Assembly: GCF_037975235.1 (NCBI RefSeq) | Contig: NZ_CP150241.1 | Coordinates: forward strand, 6,138,001-6,202,000 | From: Paenibacillus sp. FSL R5-0341 | GTDB lineage: Bacteria; Bacillota; Bacilli; Paenibacillales; Paenibacillaceae | Reading direction: 5' to 3' | DNA: 64,000 bases | In this document: positions 31,982 through 41,391 of the stretch, one piece after another | How positions within the stretch are numbered: the first letter of the stretch is position 1 | Layout of the letters: every line of letters starts with the position of its first letter | Made by a program: the position numbers and the translations under genes | Notes under the pieces: model-generated | Seen by the model: only the letters and a program-made list of their open reading frames with translations | What the model was told of the DNA's origin: nothing | The model's database searches: none

Positions 31982-32869
31982 TTATGCGTGTACCGGTGCT
32001 GCCTCCCGGCAGGCATCCGAGCAAAAGCGGTTATGCGTCTCTTCGCAATCCTCACAGCTTACGTGCTGCAGGTTGCAGGTTGGACAATTAATATATCGGT
32101 CATGTGTCGTTCCACAGTGATAACAGCTAGCGATGACAATATCCTCGTCTGTCCGGTTAATCGGTACAGAGATCCGCTCGTCAAACACGTAACACTTGCC
32201 ATCGAACAGATGCCCTTGCACTTCTGGATCTTTACCGTATGTGACAATACCGCCATCCAATTGAGCCACGTCCTGGAATCCTTCATTGATCATGAAGCCA
32301 GTCAGCTTCTCGCAGCGAATGCCGCCAGTGCAATAGGTAATAATCGTTTTGTCCTTCATGTCACCCAGGTTCTCTCGAATCCACTCTGGAAACTCGCGGA
32401 AAGACTCCACATCTGGACGAATGGCCCCGCGGAAGTGACCAATTTCGTATTCATAATCATTGCGACCATCGATAACGATGACATCATCACGTTGCAAATG
32501 CTCATGGAACTCTTTCGGTGAAAGGCGTTTGCCGCTAATCACATTCGGATCAAGGTCTTCGTCCACGCGGAACGTAACCAGCTCTGCTTTATGACGAACA
32601 AAGATTTTTTTGAACGCATGCTCTTCCACATCATCAATCTTGAACACCATATCGCTGAACAGCGGGTTCGCATGCATGTCTTTCATATACTGTTCCGTCT
32701 GTTCTGGCGTTCCGGATACCGTGCCGTTAATGCCTTCGGATGCGATCAGAATACGGCCTTTCACACCGAGGTCCTTGCAGTATTGCAGATGCTCTTGTGT
32801 AAATGTCTCGGGGTCTTCAATCTTCACGAACTTATAATATAAAAGCACGCGGTACGCGCTGTTACACAT
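31982..32869 (-). CDS. trhO: Oxygen-dependent tRNA uridine-34 hydroxylase TrhO
   Basis: TrhO (YceA/YbfQ) hydroxylates U34 of certain tRNAs using O2, on the way to 5-methoxy- or carboxymethoxyuridine. The 295-residue protein has an N-terminal acylphosphatase-like domain ('YRVLLYYKFVKIEDPETF', 'ILIASEGINGTVSG'), a rhodanese domain with active loop 'TYCTGGIRCEK', and a Cys-rich C-terminus ('CYHCGTTHDRYINCPTC', 'CEDCEETHNRFCSDACR') likely binding zinc. I chose ATG 32869 (AGGTGATATAC upstream); an in-frame GTG three codons earlier is less likely. Linked with the Cys-rich regulator. Confidence 0.92.
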   Translation of the reverse strand: MCNSAYRVLLYYKFVKIEDPETFTQEHLQYCKDLGVKGRILIASEGINGTVSGTPEQTEQYMKDMHANPLFSDMVFKIDDVEEHAFKKIFVRHKAELVTFRVDEDLDPNVISGKRLSPKEFHEHLQRDDVIVIDGRNDYEYEIGHFRGAIRPDVESFREFPEWIRENLGDMKDKTIITYCTGGIRCEKLTGFMINEGFQDVAQLDGGIVTYGKDPEVQGHLFDGKCYVFDERISVPINRTDEDIVIASCYHCGTTHDRYINCPTCNLQHVSCEDCEETHNRFCSDACREAAPVHA

Positions 32870-33108
32870 GTATATCACCTGTTCCTATTCCATGTTGTTA
32901 TTAGCCGAATCATTCGGCAAGACGACTACATTGCACCCTTACTGTTAAAAAGAAAATAAACAGCCGCCCGAAACATCGTCTCGAACTGCTGCCTGACATT
33001 CGACTTTTATTCCTGCATTCTAGTTTATCGGAAGCGGAATAGCTTAGTCAATATAAATGTATAGAAAGGGATGAAAGATATGGAACATATCTGTCTGCAC
33101 CATTCACC

Positions 33109-34215
33109 CTATTCGGAGATCGTAATAACCGAAGTTACAAAGTGATAGGATTCATTCTCCAATATCGCCTGTGATAACAGGATCTTATTGCCTTCCGGGC
33201 TCCAGGCGAGTGGGTCAGAAGCGTTGTCCATATCCGCTGAAATCTGGAACTGTTCTGCCGACTCCGTGTTGGAGACGAATAGTCCTTTTTCATTGTCATT
33301 TTCGGAATTGATCGTATACGCAATCTTGGAATCATCACCCGACCAGCTGGTACCGAAGATCTGCGTGCCTCTGGCGAGCGTGGCCTTCTCATTGCCTTCC
33401 AGATCGGTGAGCACCAGCGCCCGTTTGGTATCCGCCGTTCTTTTCACAATCGCAAGCCTTGTTCCATCATTAGAAGGAATGACCCACTCCACACTTTTCA
33501 GCACCTGTTTCACGTCACCCGTCTTCACATCGTATGCATTCAACTGGCCGTCCTCGCCCGTAATATAATAGAGCATATTGCCTGACACTTTGATACTCCG
33601 CACATTGAAATTGCCCGTCTCCACCAGTACTTTCGTTGTACCGTCCACACTTGCAGAGATCAGATCACCCTTCATATCGGGGAAAACGACATGTTCATTA
33701 TCCAGCCACGCGCCCTCTTGAATGAAGCCATCCTCCTTACCAGCAGGGGTTGTCTCCCCGTTATGCAGGTTCAGGAAGTAGCCTTTGCCCGTATTTTCCT
33801 CCGGCTCCCGGTAGAACAGGTACTGACCATCCGGTGACACCAGCGGTGCACCTAGGCTGGCCTCATCTTCTTTGAGCGGCGTGTCTGTACCTTTGGCCAG
33901 ATCATACATATATAAGTTATGCGGGTATCTTTCCTGGCCTTCAACTATGACGGGTTTCAAGGACTTGTTCTCCTTGTCGGATACAATCCAGTCGTCACTT
34001 AGCCATGCAATCCCACGCATATTTGGAATTTTATCGATCTTCTCCAGCTTAAAGCTCTGGTACACAGACGTGTTGGTATTATCTTTCACAGTAATATCGG
34101 TGCCCGTTTTCCCACCTTGTGCGTTTCCCCCCGGCACCGTTGTTCCCCCGCATGCTGCTGTTGTTAACAGGGCAATGGCCCCGAGCGTGCCCAAAGCTGC
34201 TTGTCTCCAATTCAT
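33109..34215 (-). CDS. TolB-like beta-propeller lipoprotein
   Basis: The 368-residue protein has a lipoprotein signal ending at LLTTAACGG (acylated Cys 22) and a Gly/Thr-rich linker. Then come repeated strand blocks with 'SPDGQYLFYREPE', 'SNDGTRLAIVKRT' and 'WSGDDSKIAYTINSE', then 'SPEGNKILLSQ', typical of TolB/WD40-like beta-propellers. It is exported and anchored on the outer face of the membrane. GGGGGG precedes ATG 34215. It lies 60 bp downstream of the histidine kinase gene, so it is likely the third member of the two-component operon and may modulate the kinase's sensor. No catalytic motif. Confidence 0.8.
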   Translation of the reverse strand: MNWRQAALGTLGAIALLTTAACGGTTVPGGNAQGGKTGTDITVKDNTNTSVYQSFKLEKIDKIPNMRGIAWLSDDWIVSDKENKSLKPVIVEGQERYPHNLYMYDLAKGTDTPLKEDEASLGAPLVSPDGQYLFYREPEENTGKGYFLNLHNGETTPAGKEDGFIQEGAWLDNEHVVFPDMKGDLISASVDGTTKVLVETGNFNVRSIKVSGNMLYYITGEDGQLNAYDVKTGDVKQVLKSVEWVIPSNDGTRLAIVKRTADTKRALVLTDLEGNEKATLARGTQIFGTSWSGDDSKIAYTINSENDNEKGLFVSNTESAEQFQISADMDNASDPLAWSPEGNKILLSQAILENESYHFVTSVITISE

Positions 34216-34275
34216 GATGGTCCCCCCTGGTTTCTCTTGCTATAGACCAAGCATACACATCGCATACTTCCAAAG

Positions 34276-35790
34276 TTATTCAGACTTGTTTCGAACTTGT
34301 AAACTTGCATCAGCCAAAGGAAATACGAGTTGGAATGTCACACCTTCCCTATCCTCCCAATCGCCCGGATTGCTTGGTAATAAGGTGATTGTACCGCCCT
34401 GCTTTTCAACAAACTGCTTCACGAGAGATAGCCCCAGTCCGGTTCCGCCGGTTTTTCTGGCTCTGTCTTTATTCACGGTGTAAAAGGGTTCAAAAATCTT
34501 CTCCCGTGCCTCTGCAGGAATCGGCGTACCCGAGTTGAAGATGCGAATGACCGCTTGACGCTCCTGCATCCGTAGTTCATTCTCCACCCGGATCACACCA
34601 TCCGGAACGTTATATTTGATCGCATTATCCAGCATGTTAATGAAAATATGCATAAGACTCTCCCGATCGCTGCGGATCACCGCCGGTTCAAGATCCAGTT
34701 CCATGTTCAGCGCAAACTTCTCCGCTTTCCCCCGCATCCGGCCACAGGCATCCTCCAGCAGAGCACTGACCTCTACATCTTCGGCCTGATTCTCGAAGTC
34801 GTACTTCTCCAGGGCAGATAAATGTAGTACTTTCTCCACCATCTCGTACAGCCGCTCCGTTTCTTTGCCAATGTTACTCGTGGCATCATCAAGCAGTTGT
34901 GGATCATCCTTATACATGTCGAGCAGCTCCACATAAGCTTTGATCGACGTTAGCGGTGTCTTAAACTCATGGCTGATGTTACCGATATATTGTTTCTGCT
35001 GCTGTTCCAGCGCCTGCAGCTTCTCTATCGCCAGTTGCAACTTCTGCTGCTCCGCATGCATGGCTGTGATGTTTTGCTGAATGGATGTACTCATATAATA
35101 AATGCCCTGCCCCAGCTCTCCCAGTTCATCCTTGCGCCTTACAGGGGACTCCGTAATGTAGTTCCCTTCGCGAATGGAATCTGCGGACCTCTTCAGCCGG
35201 GTAATCGCAACGGCAAACCGATTGTAGAACAGATAACCTAATATGAAGCTCAGCGCCACAACGGTAATTCCGGCCCAGATGAACAATTGAAGGATGCGAG
35301 TATAAAATTCATGGTAGCTCTGGACCGGATATTGTATCCATACGGCGCCCATCTGTCCATCCGGACCATCCAGCGGTGCGGCATAGAGCAAGGTATCCCC
35401 TTGTTCATGATAGGCAATCTTATTTTGCAGCGCATAGTCTAGCGTTTCCTGAACAAGTTCACTCTCGCTGGAGGCGAAGGATGCTCCCACCTGCTGGCCT
35501 GTCATGTTATAGAGTGCTATTGGCAATCCGGTAGAGTTGGCCAGTTCCTGTGCCAGCCTGCGGCCATTTCGCTGTAAAAAAACGTCCTGATCCAGATGAA
35601 CGGACTCGGTGTAGTAGGACTGTCTCACATTCAGATTCACCAACCGTGTCTGCTGCGATAAAATACCTTCAATCTGTGACTGCTGATTGCGTTCAATACC
35701 GCGCAGGACCAGTGAACTAAGTACAACCACGGTCAGGATAAGCAAGGCTGCCAGAAAAACACTGAACTTCAGCTTGATGCTGACTCTCAT
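34276..35790 (-). CDS. Membrane sensor histidine kinase
   Basis: The 504-residue kinase has two membrane helices (about residues 8-28 and 168-188) enclosing an extracellular sensor of 140 residues, then HAMP ('RLKRSADSIREGNYITESPV'), a coiled linker, the H-box 'ISHEFKTPLTSIKAYVE', N-box 'INMLDNAIKYNVPDG' and G-boxes 'GGTGLGLSLVKQFVEKQGG'. It autophosphorylates on the His of SHEFKTP and passes the phosphate to the regulator encoded just upstream. The ATG overlaps the regulator's stop (ATGA). Signal unknown. Similar to PhoR/ResE-type kinases. Confidence 0.93.
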   Translation of the reverse strand: MRVSIKLKFSVFLAALLILTVVVLSSLVLRGIERNQQSQIEGILSQQTRLVNLNVRQSYYTESVHLDQDVFLQRNGRRLAQELANSTGLPIALYNMTGQQVGASFASSESELVQETLDYALQNKIAYHEQGDTLLYAAPLDGPDGQMGAVWIQYPVQSYHEFYTRILQLFIWAGITVVALSFILGYLFYNRFAVAITRLKRSADSIREGNYITESPVRRKDELGELGQGIYYMSTSIQQNITAMHAEQQKLQLAIEKLQALEQQQKQYIGNISHEFKTPLTSIKAYVELLDMYKDDPQLLDDATSNIGKETERLYEMVEKVLHLSALEKYDFENQAEDVEVSALLEDACGRMRGKAEKFALNMELDLEPAVIRSDRESLMHIFINMLDNAIKYNVPDGVIRVENELRMQERQAVIRIFNSGTPIPAEAREKIFEPFYTVNKDRARKTGGTGLGLSLVKQFVEKQGGTITLLPSNPGDWEDREGVTFQLVFPLADASLQVRNKSE

Positions 35791-36497
35791 ATGGCCCCGC
35801 CTGTATCAGGTGCTGATGCTTTGTAACCAATCCCGTATACGGTCTGCAATTTTTGCTGATCTGTATCCCCGATTTTCTTGCGCAAACGCTGGATGTGAAT
35901 GTCCACGGTCCGTGTCCCACCTGCATATTCCATGCCCCAGACCCGGTCCAGCAGATCGTCTCGTGTGTACACACGCTCGGGATTGGACATGAGAATGGTC
36001 AGCAGGTCGAACTCTTTTGGGGTCAGATCCAGCTTCTCCTCATTCACGGTCACCGTGCGGTGAGCAACATGAATACGCAGTGTGCCATTCACGATGGCCT
36101 GATTCTTCGAATCATCCTGTGGTGGACTGCTTTTCTCAACACGGCGCATGAGCGCTTTCACCCTTGCGAGCAGTTCACGGATCTCAAATGGCTTAGTCAT
36201 GTAATCATCGGCGCCCATTTCCAGGCCAACGATTTTGTCTACGATATCATTTTTGACGGTCAGCAAAATAATGCCGATATCCTCCCGGTCCTCCAGCCTG
36301 CGGCATACGCCATATCCATCGAGTCTCGGCATCATCACGTCCAGAATCATGACCTGTGGGTGAAACGATGCGACCTTGACCAAGGCCTCTTCGCCGTCAC
36401 TCGCAGTCTCTACTTCATATCCTTCGCGCCGCAGCGCGTAAGCAATGGCACTGACAATACTTGATTCGTCATCTACCACGAGCACTTTTTTATTCAT
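35787..36497 (-). CDS. OmpR/PhoB-family response regulator
   Basis: From ATG 36497 (AGAGGATG upstream, spacing eight) the protein is 236 residues; an ATG three codons earlier sits directly on the ribosome site. The receiver domain has 'VLVVDDESSIVSAI', phosphoacceptor 'MILDVMMPRLDGYG', 'ILLTVKND' and 'DDYMTKPFEIREL' (Lys). The winged helix has 'LDLTPKEFDLLTILMSNPER', 'YTRDDLLDRVWGMEYAGGTR' and 'TVDIHIQRLRKKI'. First gene of the regulator-kinase-lipoprotein operon. Targets unknown. Confidence 0.94.
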   Translation of the reverse strand: MNKKVLVVDDESSIVSAIAYALRREGYEVETASDGEEALVKVASFHPQVMILDVMMPRLDGYGVCRRLEDREDIGIILLTVKNDIVDKIVGLEMGADDYMTKPFEIRELLARVKALMRRVEKSSPPQDDSKNQAIVNGTLRIHVAHRTVTVNEEKLDLTPKEFDLLTILMSNPERVYTRDDLLDRVWGMEYAGGTRTVDIHIQRLRKKIGDTDQQKLQTVYGIGYKASAPDTGGAI

Positions 36498-36654
36498 AGG
36501 ATTCATCCTCTTTATCTATGTCATGAGTTAGTTTATGGGTCTATGTTAGCAAGGTCCGTGGGAATTAGCTATGGATGAGTTTGCAATTTGTATGAGAGAC
36601 TTGCATCCTCTCAGCTTGGACTTGGCTCTACTTTCTTTATACCCTAAAGGTAAC

Positions 36655-36686
36655 AAAAAGAGCCAACCCGTGATTGGATTAGCCCT
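36655..36686 (-). terminator. Weak terminator after the AraC gene
   Basis: Read leftward: GGCTAATCC, six bases, GGGTTGGCT, then CTTTTT; the stem needs several G-U pairs. It lies 65 bp past the AraC stop. No other feature is seen in 36498-36749. Confidence 0.5.
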
Positions 36687-36749
36687 TGGTCTATATCTTC
36701 CCAATTCATGTTATTGTTTAAGTCAGCCGTTTAAGGCTCCCTTCTGCAT

Positions 36750-37709
36750 TTACTCCTCAAATGACAGATTGAGCGGCTCGTCCGACATCTCGTACTCTGT
36801 CTCCATATGTGTCAGTGGTGTGTTCAAATCAACCTCCTCAAAGCGGAAGCTATCGACCCACACTTTTCCTTTACCGTTCAAAATAACCCCGAATGAAATG
36901 ACTGCGCTGCCCTCCGGTACATCAAGCACAATACTATACTGATTCCATGGCTGCGTGCCTGTAATTGGCCGATCATGCATGTTATCAAATTGAAGTACAT
37001 CATGGACGTTATTATCCACACGCATCCATAATCCGCAGAACGCATCCACATGCTCGGTCTTCACAAATCCTGATAACTTCATCCGCTTGCCCACATACTT
37101 GTCTGCTCTGAACTGTTGCATCATTGTTGCGAACTCGTTAGGCTCCATTGGCGTAACTGCCTTCAAATATCCTGAAGCTTTCCCCTGATGCACTTCGGCA
37201 GGATCGATGCCCATCTCATAATTTTGCGGGTGACTCCCGGTTAACATCCAACCTGTAATCGTTGACGATTGATTCATCTGTAATTCTCCTCCTCTGGTTC
37301 TTCCTTCGAATAATTTCAGATCGAACAATTTGCGAAAACGTCCTGGTGGCATGCCATATAATTTGCGGAATGCGCGGGTGAAGGCTTCCTGACTCTCAAA
37401 TCCACAAGCCAGGGAGATGTCCAGAATGCCAGCATCTGTGGATCGCAGGGCCGTGGACGCCAGACTCATCCGGCGATTGCGGATATAATCCACCACGGTC
37501 ATGCCAACCTCATTACGGAAAATACGGTGGTAGTGATACGGCGACAACAACGCCTCGGACGCCACTTCTTCCAGCCCGATCTCCTCATGCAGATGGGTTT
37601 CAATATAGAATAAACTTTGCTGAATCATTGCACGGTATCGGCTCAACTGAGGTGAAGCCCCCTTCCATATCCTTACTATACGTGAATGAGTTATCTCCGT
37701 TTTGATCAT
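36750..37709 (-). CDS. AraC-family transcriptional regulator
   Basis: From ATG 37709 (GAGGATAGCAAAA upstream) the protein is 319 residues. The N-terminal third is the AraC DNA-binding domain: 'SLFYIETHLHEEIGLEEVAS', 'ALLSPYHYHRIFRNEVGMTV' and 'ISLACGFESQEAFTRAFRKL', then 'YGMPPGRFRK'. The C-terminal part ('TGWMLTGSHPQNYEMGIDPA', 'RMKLSGFVKTEHVDAFCGLW', 'GKGKVWVDSFRFEEVD') resembles a carbohydrate-binding-like beta-sandwich found in other AraC proteins of this genus. The open frame extends to 37796 but that part encodes the terminator of the MATE gene and is not translated. It follows the MATE pump gene. Confidence 0.85.
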   Translation of the reverse strand: MIKTEITHSRIVRIWKGASPQLSRYRAMIQQSLFYIETHLHEEIGLEEVASEALLSPYHYHRIFRNEVGMTVVDYIRNRRMSLASTALRSTDAGILDISLACGFESQEAFTRAFRKLYGMPPGRFRKLFDLKLFEGRTRGGELQMNQSSTITGWMLTGSHPQNYEMGIDPAEVHQGKASGYLKAVTPMEPNEFATMMQQFRADKYVGKRMKLSGFVKTEHVDAFCGLWMRVDNNVHDVLQFDNMHDRPITGTQPWNQYSIVLDVPEGSAVISFGVILNGKGKVWVDSFRFEEVDLNTPLTHMETEYEMSDEPLNLSFEE

Positions 37710-37749
37710 TTTTGCTATCCTCACTTCGGTTGGTCTCTGCCCCGAACGC

Positions 37750-37795
37750 AAAAAGAGCCAATCACGGAAGGAATCCTGTCCGTAATTGACTCTCA
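37750..37795 (-). terminator. Terminator after the MATE gene
   Basis: Read leftward: GAGTCAATTACGGA pairs with TCCGTGATTGGCTC (two mismatches) around CAGGATTCCT, followed by five T. It separates the MATE and AraC transcripts. Confidence 0.85.
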
Positions 37796-37821
37796 TTTAT
37801 CTATTTGCACAACATTCTTCG

Positions 37822-39231
37822 TCAGACAGCCGGTACCGGCTGTGCACCAACTTCTTCGTCATCATGTTCCACCAATTCATGTTTCTCCCAAGCTCTACTC
37901 TTCCAGCGGAAGTACATAATGACCGCACGGGTCCACTCATCCGCCGCAATGGCAAGCCACACACCAGCGAGCCCCAGATGAAGCTGGAATATGAGCAGGT
38001 ACCCCAGTGGCAGACTCATGCAGACCATGGAGATCAGCCCCATGTATACCGGGAACTTTGCATCCCCCGCCGCACGCAGGGAACCAATGATCACAATATT
38101 GCAGGTACGTCCGGTTTCGAGCAAAAGACTGAGCAAAATCACCTGAGCCCCCAGCTTGATAATTTCCGGATTATCCGTAAATATGCTCATCAGCGGCACA
38201 CGGAATAAAATAATGATTACATCAATGATAACCGTGGCCAGAAGAGCCCATTTTACACTGTCAAAAACACGTTTGTACGCATCGTCTTTGCGCCGCGCAC
38301 CCACAAGCCGACCTACAATGATCGATGTCCCCATGCCAATCGCCATGCTGAACAAGTAGATATAGCTGGAGATATTACCCGCATACTGCTTGGTTGCCAT
38401 GGCTTCTGCACCCAGATAGGTCACATACAGCGTGAACACGAGCTGGCAGGAATGATATACCATTGACTCCATCGCAGACGGAATGCCGATCCGCAGAATT
38501 TTGCCAATAAAATGTTTGGACAATTTAATGTAGTATTCGAAATCCACCCGCACCTCGCTCACACGATACAACAACCAGAAGAAGATCAGCAGGCAGATAA
38601 ACCGACTTCCTACCGTGGAGATGGCTGCCCCTTCCACCCCAAGCTTCGGCAGGCCGAAGTGTCCAAAGATCAATGCATAGTTACCAACAACGTGAATCAC
38701 GTTCATGAATACAGCAACATACATCGTTTCTTTGGTGTAACCATGTGTACGAATCGTCGCAGCCAGCGCGTTAATGAGTGCCTGGAGGAAGATACCGCCA
38801 CCGACGATATTTATATACGAACGGGCAAAATCATAAATTTCGCCTTGAATATTCAGAAGTGTTAACAATTGTCCTCCGAACAGAAGGAAGATTCCGCTCA
38901 GGACTAGCCCCACGATAAGATTCAGCGTAATTGCATTACCTGTAACCTGGGCTGCTTCACTTAGCTTTTTCGATCCGATATATTGTGCAACTACAATCGC
39001 GGCACCATGTCCAATGACTTCCAATACAAGGATAGCAATAGAAATAATCTGATTGGCTGCTCCAACGCCGGAGACCGCATTATCGGATACCGAGCTGAGC
39101 ATGAGCGTATCCACGCTCCCCATCAACATAAATAAGAAGAGTTCCAAGAAAATAGGCCATGTCAGCCGAATCAGATTCAGATCCTTGGCATCAGAACGAA
39201 GGGACTCTTTGGTTGAGGATATTGCTGTCAT
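37822..39231 (-). CDS. MATE-family efflux transporter
   Basis: The 469-residue protein has 12 membrane helices and the MATE pattern: 'TWPIFLELFLFMLMGSVDTL', 'AGVGAANQI'-type loop (here 'SGVGAANQIISIAILVLEVI'), 'GVEGAAISTVGSRFICLLIF' and 'GLAGVWLAIAADEWTRAVIM'. Such pumps expel cationic drugs or metabolites using Na+ or H+. The tail is acidic and ends QPVPAV. AAAGGTGAG precedes ATG 39231. Substrate unknown. The AraC gene lies directly downstream, behind a terminator. Confidence 0.9.
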   Translation of the reverse strand: MTAISSTKESLRSDAKDLNLIRLTWPIFLELFLFMLMGSVDTLMLSSVSDNAVSGVGAANQIISIAILVLEVIGHGAAIVVAQYIGSKKLSEAAQVTGNAITLNLIVGLVLSGIFLLFGGQLLTLLNIQGEIYDFARSYINIVGGGIFLQALINALAATIRTHGYTKETMYVAVFMNVIHVVGNYALIFGHFGLPKLGVEGAAISTVGSRFICLLIFFWLLYRVSEVRVDFEYYIKLSKHFIGKILRIGIPSAMESMVYHSCQLVFTLYVTYLGAEAMATKQYAGNISSYIYLFSMAIGMGTSIIVGRLVGARRKDDAYKRVFDSVKWALLATVIIDVIIILFRVPLMSIFTDNPEIIKLGAQVILLSLLLETGRTCNIVIIGSLRAAGDAKFPVYMGLISMVCMSLPLGYLLIFQLHLGLAGVWLAIAADEWTRAVIMYFRWKSRAWEKHELVEHDDEEVGAQPVPAV

Positions 39232-39404
39232 TTTCTCACCTTTCCCATGTGGGCTTTAATTCTTAGGGTATGTTAGCACAGGTAGTTTGAAAATGCAGTA
39301 GTTTTGCGAAAATAGTTGAAAGTTTTTTGTAATTCCATAAATAGGTATTTTCAACGTTTTCATCAAGCCCCTTTTCCGTACAACTACCAGAGGTTTTAGA
39401 AGAC

Positions 39405-39454
39405 AAAAAAAGGCCCCTCCCGACTCGCTTTTAAGCAAGTAATGGAAGGACCTT
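39405..39454 (-). terminator. Terminator of the sugar ABC operon
   Basis: Read leftward: AGGTCCTTCC, an inner CTTGCTT-AAA-AGCGAG hairpin, GGAGGGGCCT and seven T. It ends the operon after the permease remnant. Confidence 0.85.
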
Positions 39455-39455
39455 C

Positions 39456-39668
39456 GGTTAAGGTCTTGTACGAATCTATGCTGATGAACGTATTAACAAA
39501 GATAAATTCATTCCAGTTATAGATCATGTTGATGATCGCCGTTGTGGAAATGACCGAAGACGTCATCGGCAGCACAATCCGAAAGAAAATTCGATGCACG
39601 TAGCAACCATCCATCACTGCGGCTTCTTCCACTTCTCGAGGAAGCGCGTAGTAGAATCCGAACACACC
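39456..39668 (-). pseudogene. Remnant of a second sugar ABC permease
   Basis: Read leftward the frame encodes FGFYYALPREVEEAAVMDGC, then 'FFRIVLPMTSSVISTTAIIN' and 'MIYNWNEFIFVNTFISIDSY'. The 'P.E.EEAA.MDG' and 'F..I.LP' positions form the conserved EAA loop of binding-protein-dependent permeases. Only the C-terminal third of such a gene is present, and its end runs into the operon terminator. It begins right after the intact permease stop. It is clearly not the same sequence as the intact gene, so it is the relic of another transporter, probably fused here by deletion. Confidence 0.75.
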
Positions 39669-39673
39669 TTCAG

Positions 39674-40501
39674 TTATTTCACAGACCCTTGCGTAACCCC
39701 GTTGATAATCCACTTCTGTGCAAACAGGTAGGTGATAATCATTGGCAGCAACGCGAGCAGGTAGGATGCAAATGCAAGGTTAAACTCAGTATTGAACTGT
39801 CCTTGGAATACATACTGTACCAGCGGCAGCGTGTACTGTCCCGGATCACTGATAATAATGAGTGGCAGCAAGAAGTCGTTGTACGTCGATAGGCAGGTCA
39901 GGATACCAACCGTGGCACTGATCGGTGCCATGAGCGGGAAAATGATTTTCCAGAACGTGCCCCAAGTTGTCGCCCCATCCACAAATGCCGCTTCCTCCAG
40001 CGCCACCGGAATGGACCGGATGTATCCAACGTACACAAATACGTTAAATGCCAGACCATAGACCGTGTGCAACAGGATGAGACCTACCAGATTCGTCATC
40101 TCCAGCGATGCGGTCAGCTTAACGATCGGCAGCATGATGATCGGGAACGGAATGAACATGGCGCTGACAAAGTAATAATAGAGTCCTTTGAAAAACTTGC
40201 GTTTCTCCATATTTCGCGCAATGGCATAGGCCACCATCGAGTTACTGAGCAACGTCAAAAGCACGGTGGATGCGGTCACAATTGCACTGTTACGGAAGGA
40301 TTGGAAGAAATTCGTCATGTCGATAGCCCTCGCGAAATTCTCCCAGTGAAGCGTTGTTGGAATGGCAAAGACCGATTGGGCCATCTGCTCCGGATTTTTC
40401 AAAGCAATCGTAACGGTCATATACAATGGGAACAGGATAAACAGGGTACCCAGTACAACGAGTAGCATAACGAGCCAATTGATTCGTGTACGGCTTCTCA
40501 T
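39674..40501 (-). CDS. Carbohydrate ABC transporter permease (MalG-type)
   Basis: The 275-residue protein has six membrane helices and the EAA loop 'IPVALEEAAFVDGATTWGTFW'. It starts 'RTRINWLVMLLVVLGTLFIL' and ends in 'AQKWIINGVTQGSVK', the usual MalG-type tail. It forms the channel with the permease upstream. Its ATG overlaps the upstream stop by one base (TAATG). No ATPase gene is in the operon; such importers often borrow a shared MsmX-type ATPase. Substrate probably an oligosaccharide. Confidence 0.92.
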   Translation of the reverse strand: MRSRTRINWLVMLLVVLGTLFILFPLYMTVTIALKNPEQMAQSVFAIPTTLHWENFARAIDMTNFFQSFRNSAIVTASTVLLTLLSNSMVAYAIARNMEKRKFFKGLYYYFVSAMFIPFPIIMLPIVKLTASLEMTNLVGLILLHTVYGLAFNVFVYVGYIRSIPVALEEAAFVDGATTWGTFWKIIFPLMAPISATVGILTCLSTYNDFLLPLIIISDPGQYTLPLVQYVFQGQFNTEFNLAFASYLLALLPMIITYLFAQKWIINGVTQGSVK

Positions 40502-41367
40502 TACAGATCCATCTCCCTTCTTTGCAGGAACCGGATTTGCAGAATTGAAATCACCGCAATAACGATGAAGTAAATAACCGAGTTCGCAGATTGATATGCA
40601 TATTCGCCGCCTTCAAATCCGCCGGTGTAGATCAGATGGGAGATGGACTGCGTCGCCCGTCCGGGACCACCGTTGGTCAAGGCTACGATTTGGTCGAAGA
40701 CCATAAGTGAGTTTTTCATCGCCAGCACCATATTAATGGTGAAGAAAGGTGCAATCAGCGGGAAAGTAATGCTCCAGAATTCACGCCATTTGCCTGCACC
40801 GTCGAGATTGGATGCCTCGTATAGTGTCGTTGGTATCGTTTGCAGACCAGCCAAATACAGAATCGTATTCAGGGCCACCGATTGCCACACTGCAACAATG
40901 ACGATACCGATCCAAGCCAGACTTTCGCTACCGAGTATGTTCGTGGATAGCGCATTAATGCCCAGATTTTGTCCCCAGATCGGGAATACGTTGGAGAACA
41001 GGTAGTTAAATATGTAACCTACAATCAATACACTCAGAATATTGGGCAGGAAATAGATGCCGCGGAAAAAGTTACGGAACTTGATCTTGGCATTCAGCCC
41101 GAGTGCAATGAGTAGGCTCAGAATATTGGTCAGGATCGTCACCACGATCGCAAATTTGAACGTAAACCAGTAGGCGTTGCCTACATTGTCATCCTGGAAC
41201 AAGTTGAAATAGTTTTTGAAGCCAACAAAATCATACTCTTTCCCGAATCCGTTATAATTCGTAAATGAATAATAGATGCCCTGGAGGGCCGGCAGTGTCA
41301 TAAATACGAAGAACAATACTACCGCCGGAACCGTCATCCAGTAATAAGGTGCGATACGCTTGTTCAT
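40501..41367 (-). CDS. Carbohydrate ABC transporter permease (MalF-type)
   Basis: From ATG 41367 (GGAGG spacing about seven) the protein is 288 residues with six membrane helices. Landmarks are 'FFVFMTLPALQGIYYSFTNYNG', the EAA loop 'IPTTLYEASNLDGAGKWREFW' and 'QIVALTNGGPGRATQSISHLIY', diagnostic for sugar permeases of the MalF/UgpA group. It is the second gene after the binding protein, and translationally coupled to the MalG-type partner. The frame extends upstream to 41388 without support. Confidence 0.92.
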   Translation of the reverse strand: MNKRIAPYYWMTVPAVVLFFVFMTLPALQGIYYSFTNYNGFGKEYDFVGFKNYFNLFQDDNVGNAYWFTFKFAIVVTILTNILSLLIALGLNAKIKFRNFFRGIYFLPNILSVLIVGYIFNYLFSNVFPIWGQNLGINALSTNILGSESLAWIGIVIVAVWQSVALNTILYLAGLQTIPTTLYEASNLDGAGKWREFWSITFPLIAPFFTINMVLAMKNSLMVFDQIVALTNGGPGRATQSISHLIYTGGFEGGEYAYQSANSVIYFIVIAVISILQIRFLQRREMDL

Positions 41368-41391
41368 ATTCCATCCTCCTTCAGACAAGGC

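Noticed and set aside
36571..36942. A 123-codon plus-strand frame between the response regulator and AraC genes
   Set aside because: It overlaps the AraC coding end, has no ribosome site, and its second half is antisense to conserved AraC C-terminal sequence.
37710..37796. N-terminal extension of the AraC protein
   Set aside because: The extension is encoded by the terminator hairpin of the MATE gene; ATG 37709 has a good ribosome site.
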